A DNA stretch of 64,000 nucleotides. Origin: Symsagittifera roscoffensis. Lineage: Eukaryota; Xenacoelomorpha; Acoela; Convolutidae. The stretch itself is not shown here. The DNA lies in the NCBI RefSeq assembly GCF_963678635.1, contig NC_087065.1:60104754-60168753 (forward strand), written 5' to 3'. More notes on this DNA, generated by a model that was given only the letters and a program-made list of their open reading frames with translations, had not been told where the DNA came from and did not search any database. Positions within the stretch are counted from its first letter, which is position 1.

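Noticed and set aside
57458-62344. Additional exon between w3 and w4
   Set aside because: The phases of w3 and w4 fit directly, and none of the open stretches in this 4.9-kb intron shows BIRC6 similarity; only SINE, family M and family B sequence was seen.

Overview
The window is animal nuclear DNA: AT-rich, with many introns that have canonical GT-AG borders and are packed with diverged mobile-element copies. I cannot name the species; an invertebrate metazoan is the safest reading.

One gene dominates. On the minus strand, from beyond the right edge to about position 2166, I could assemble 35 exons. They encode about 3,665 residues of the central part of a BIRC6/BRUCE/Apollon orthologue, the giant inhibitor-of-apoptosis ubiquitin ligase. 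The identification rests on blocks that follow the human protein in order, as I remember it: LVYKV, WVEVEQEQQQRK, VSITLRKMKR, RSVAHLFARFLAV, EAEPLRFSCVEASDG, RKFVVLDFGR, CLDARLESG, GYGPVDCQVEL, PPHKRARSAAW, a ubiquitin-like segment, and others. Every exon joins the next in a compatible reading phase. The BIR domain (beyond the right edge) and the catalytic UBC domain (beyond the left edge) are not in the window.

Layout from right to left: exons w1-w3 (64000-62344); a 4.9 kb repeat-filled intron; exons w4-w8 (57458-49549), where a 7,852-bp segment is duplicated in direct tandem (41162-49013 and 49014-56865, only about nine differences); exons w9-w24 (39668-21571); a 4.5 kb intron; the 1,971-nt exon w25; and exons w26-w35 (14699-2166). 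The duplicated unit carries exons w6, w7, w8 and part of w5, plus a 39-copy array of a 99-bp repeat that is open in a single frame of the plus strand. By phase arithmetic only one copy of each duplicated exon can be used in a normal-length message.

The introns hold several repeat families. (1) A roughly 450-bp element with inverted ends related to AAGAGTCAATGAACG, internal palindromes and a conserved TATA-box-like block near its right end, in more than a dozen copies. (2) A long tRNA-derived SINE with A and B boxes, ending in a GCGAAGC/GCTTCGC hairpin. (3) A second tRNA-derived SINE. (4) An old family of about 140-bp units. (5) A single 436-bp element with 65-bp terminal inverted repeats. Two TATA-bearing copies of family 1 lie just upstream of plus-strand open frames: the 99-bp array ORF and a small module-repeat candidate gene at 1442-2160. 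The first 309 bases also carry an unidentified plus-strand frame broken by one TGA.
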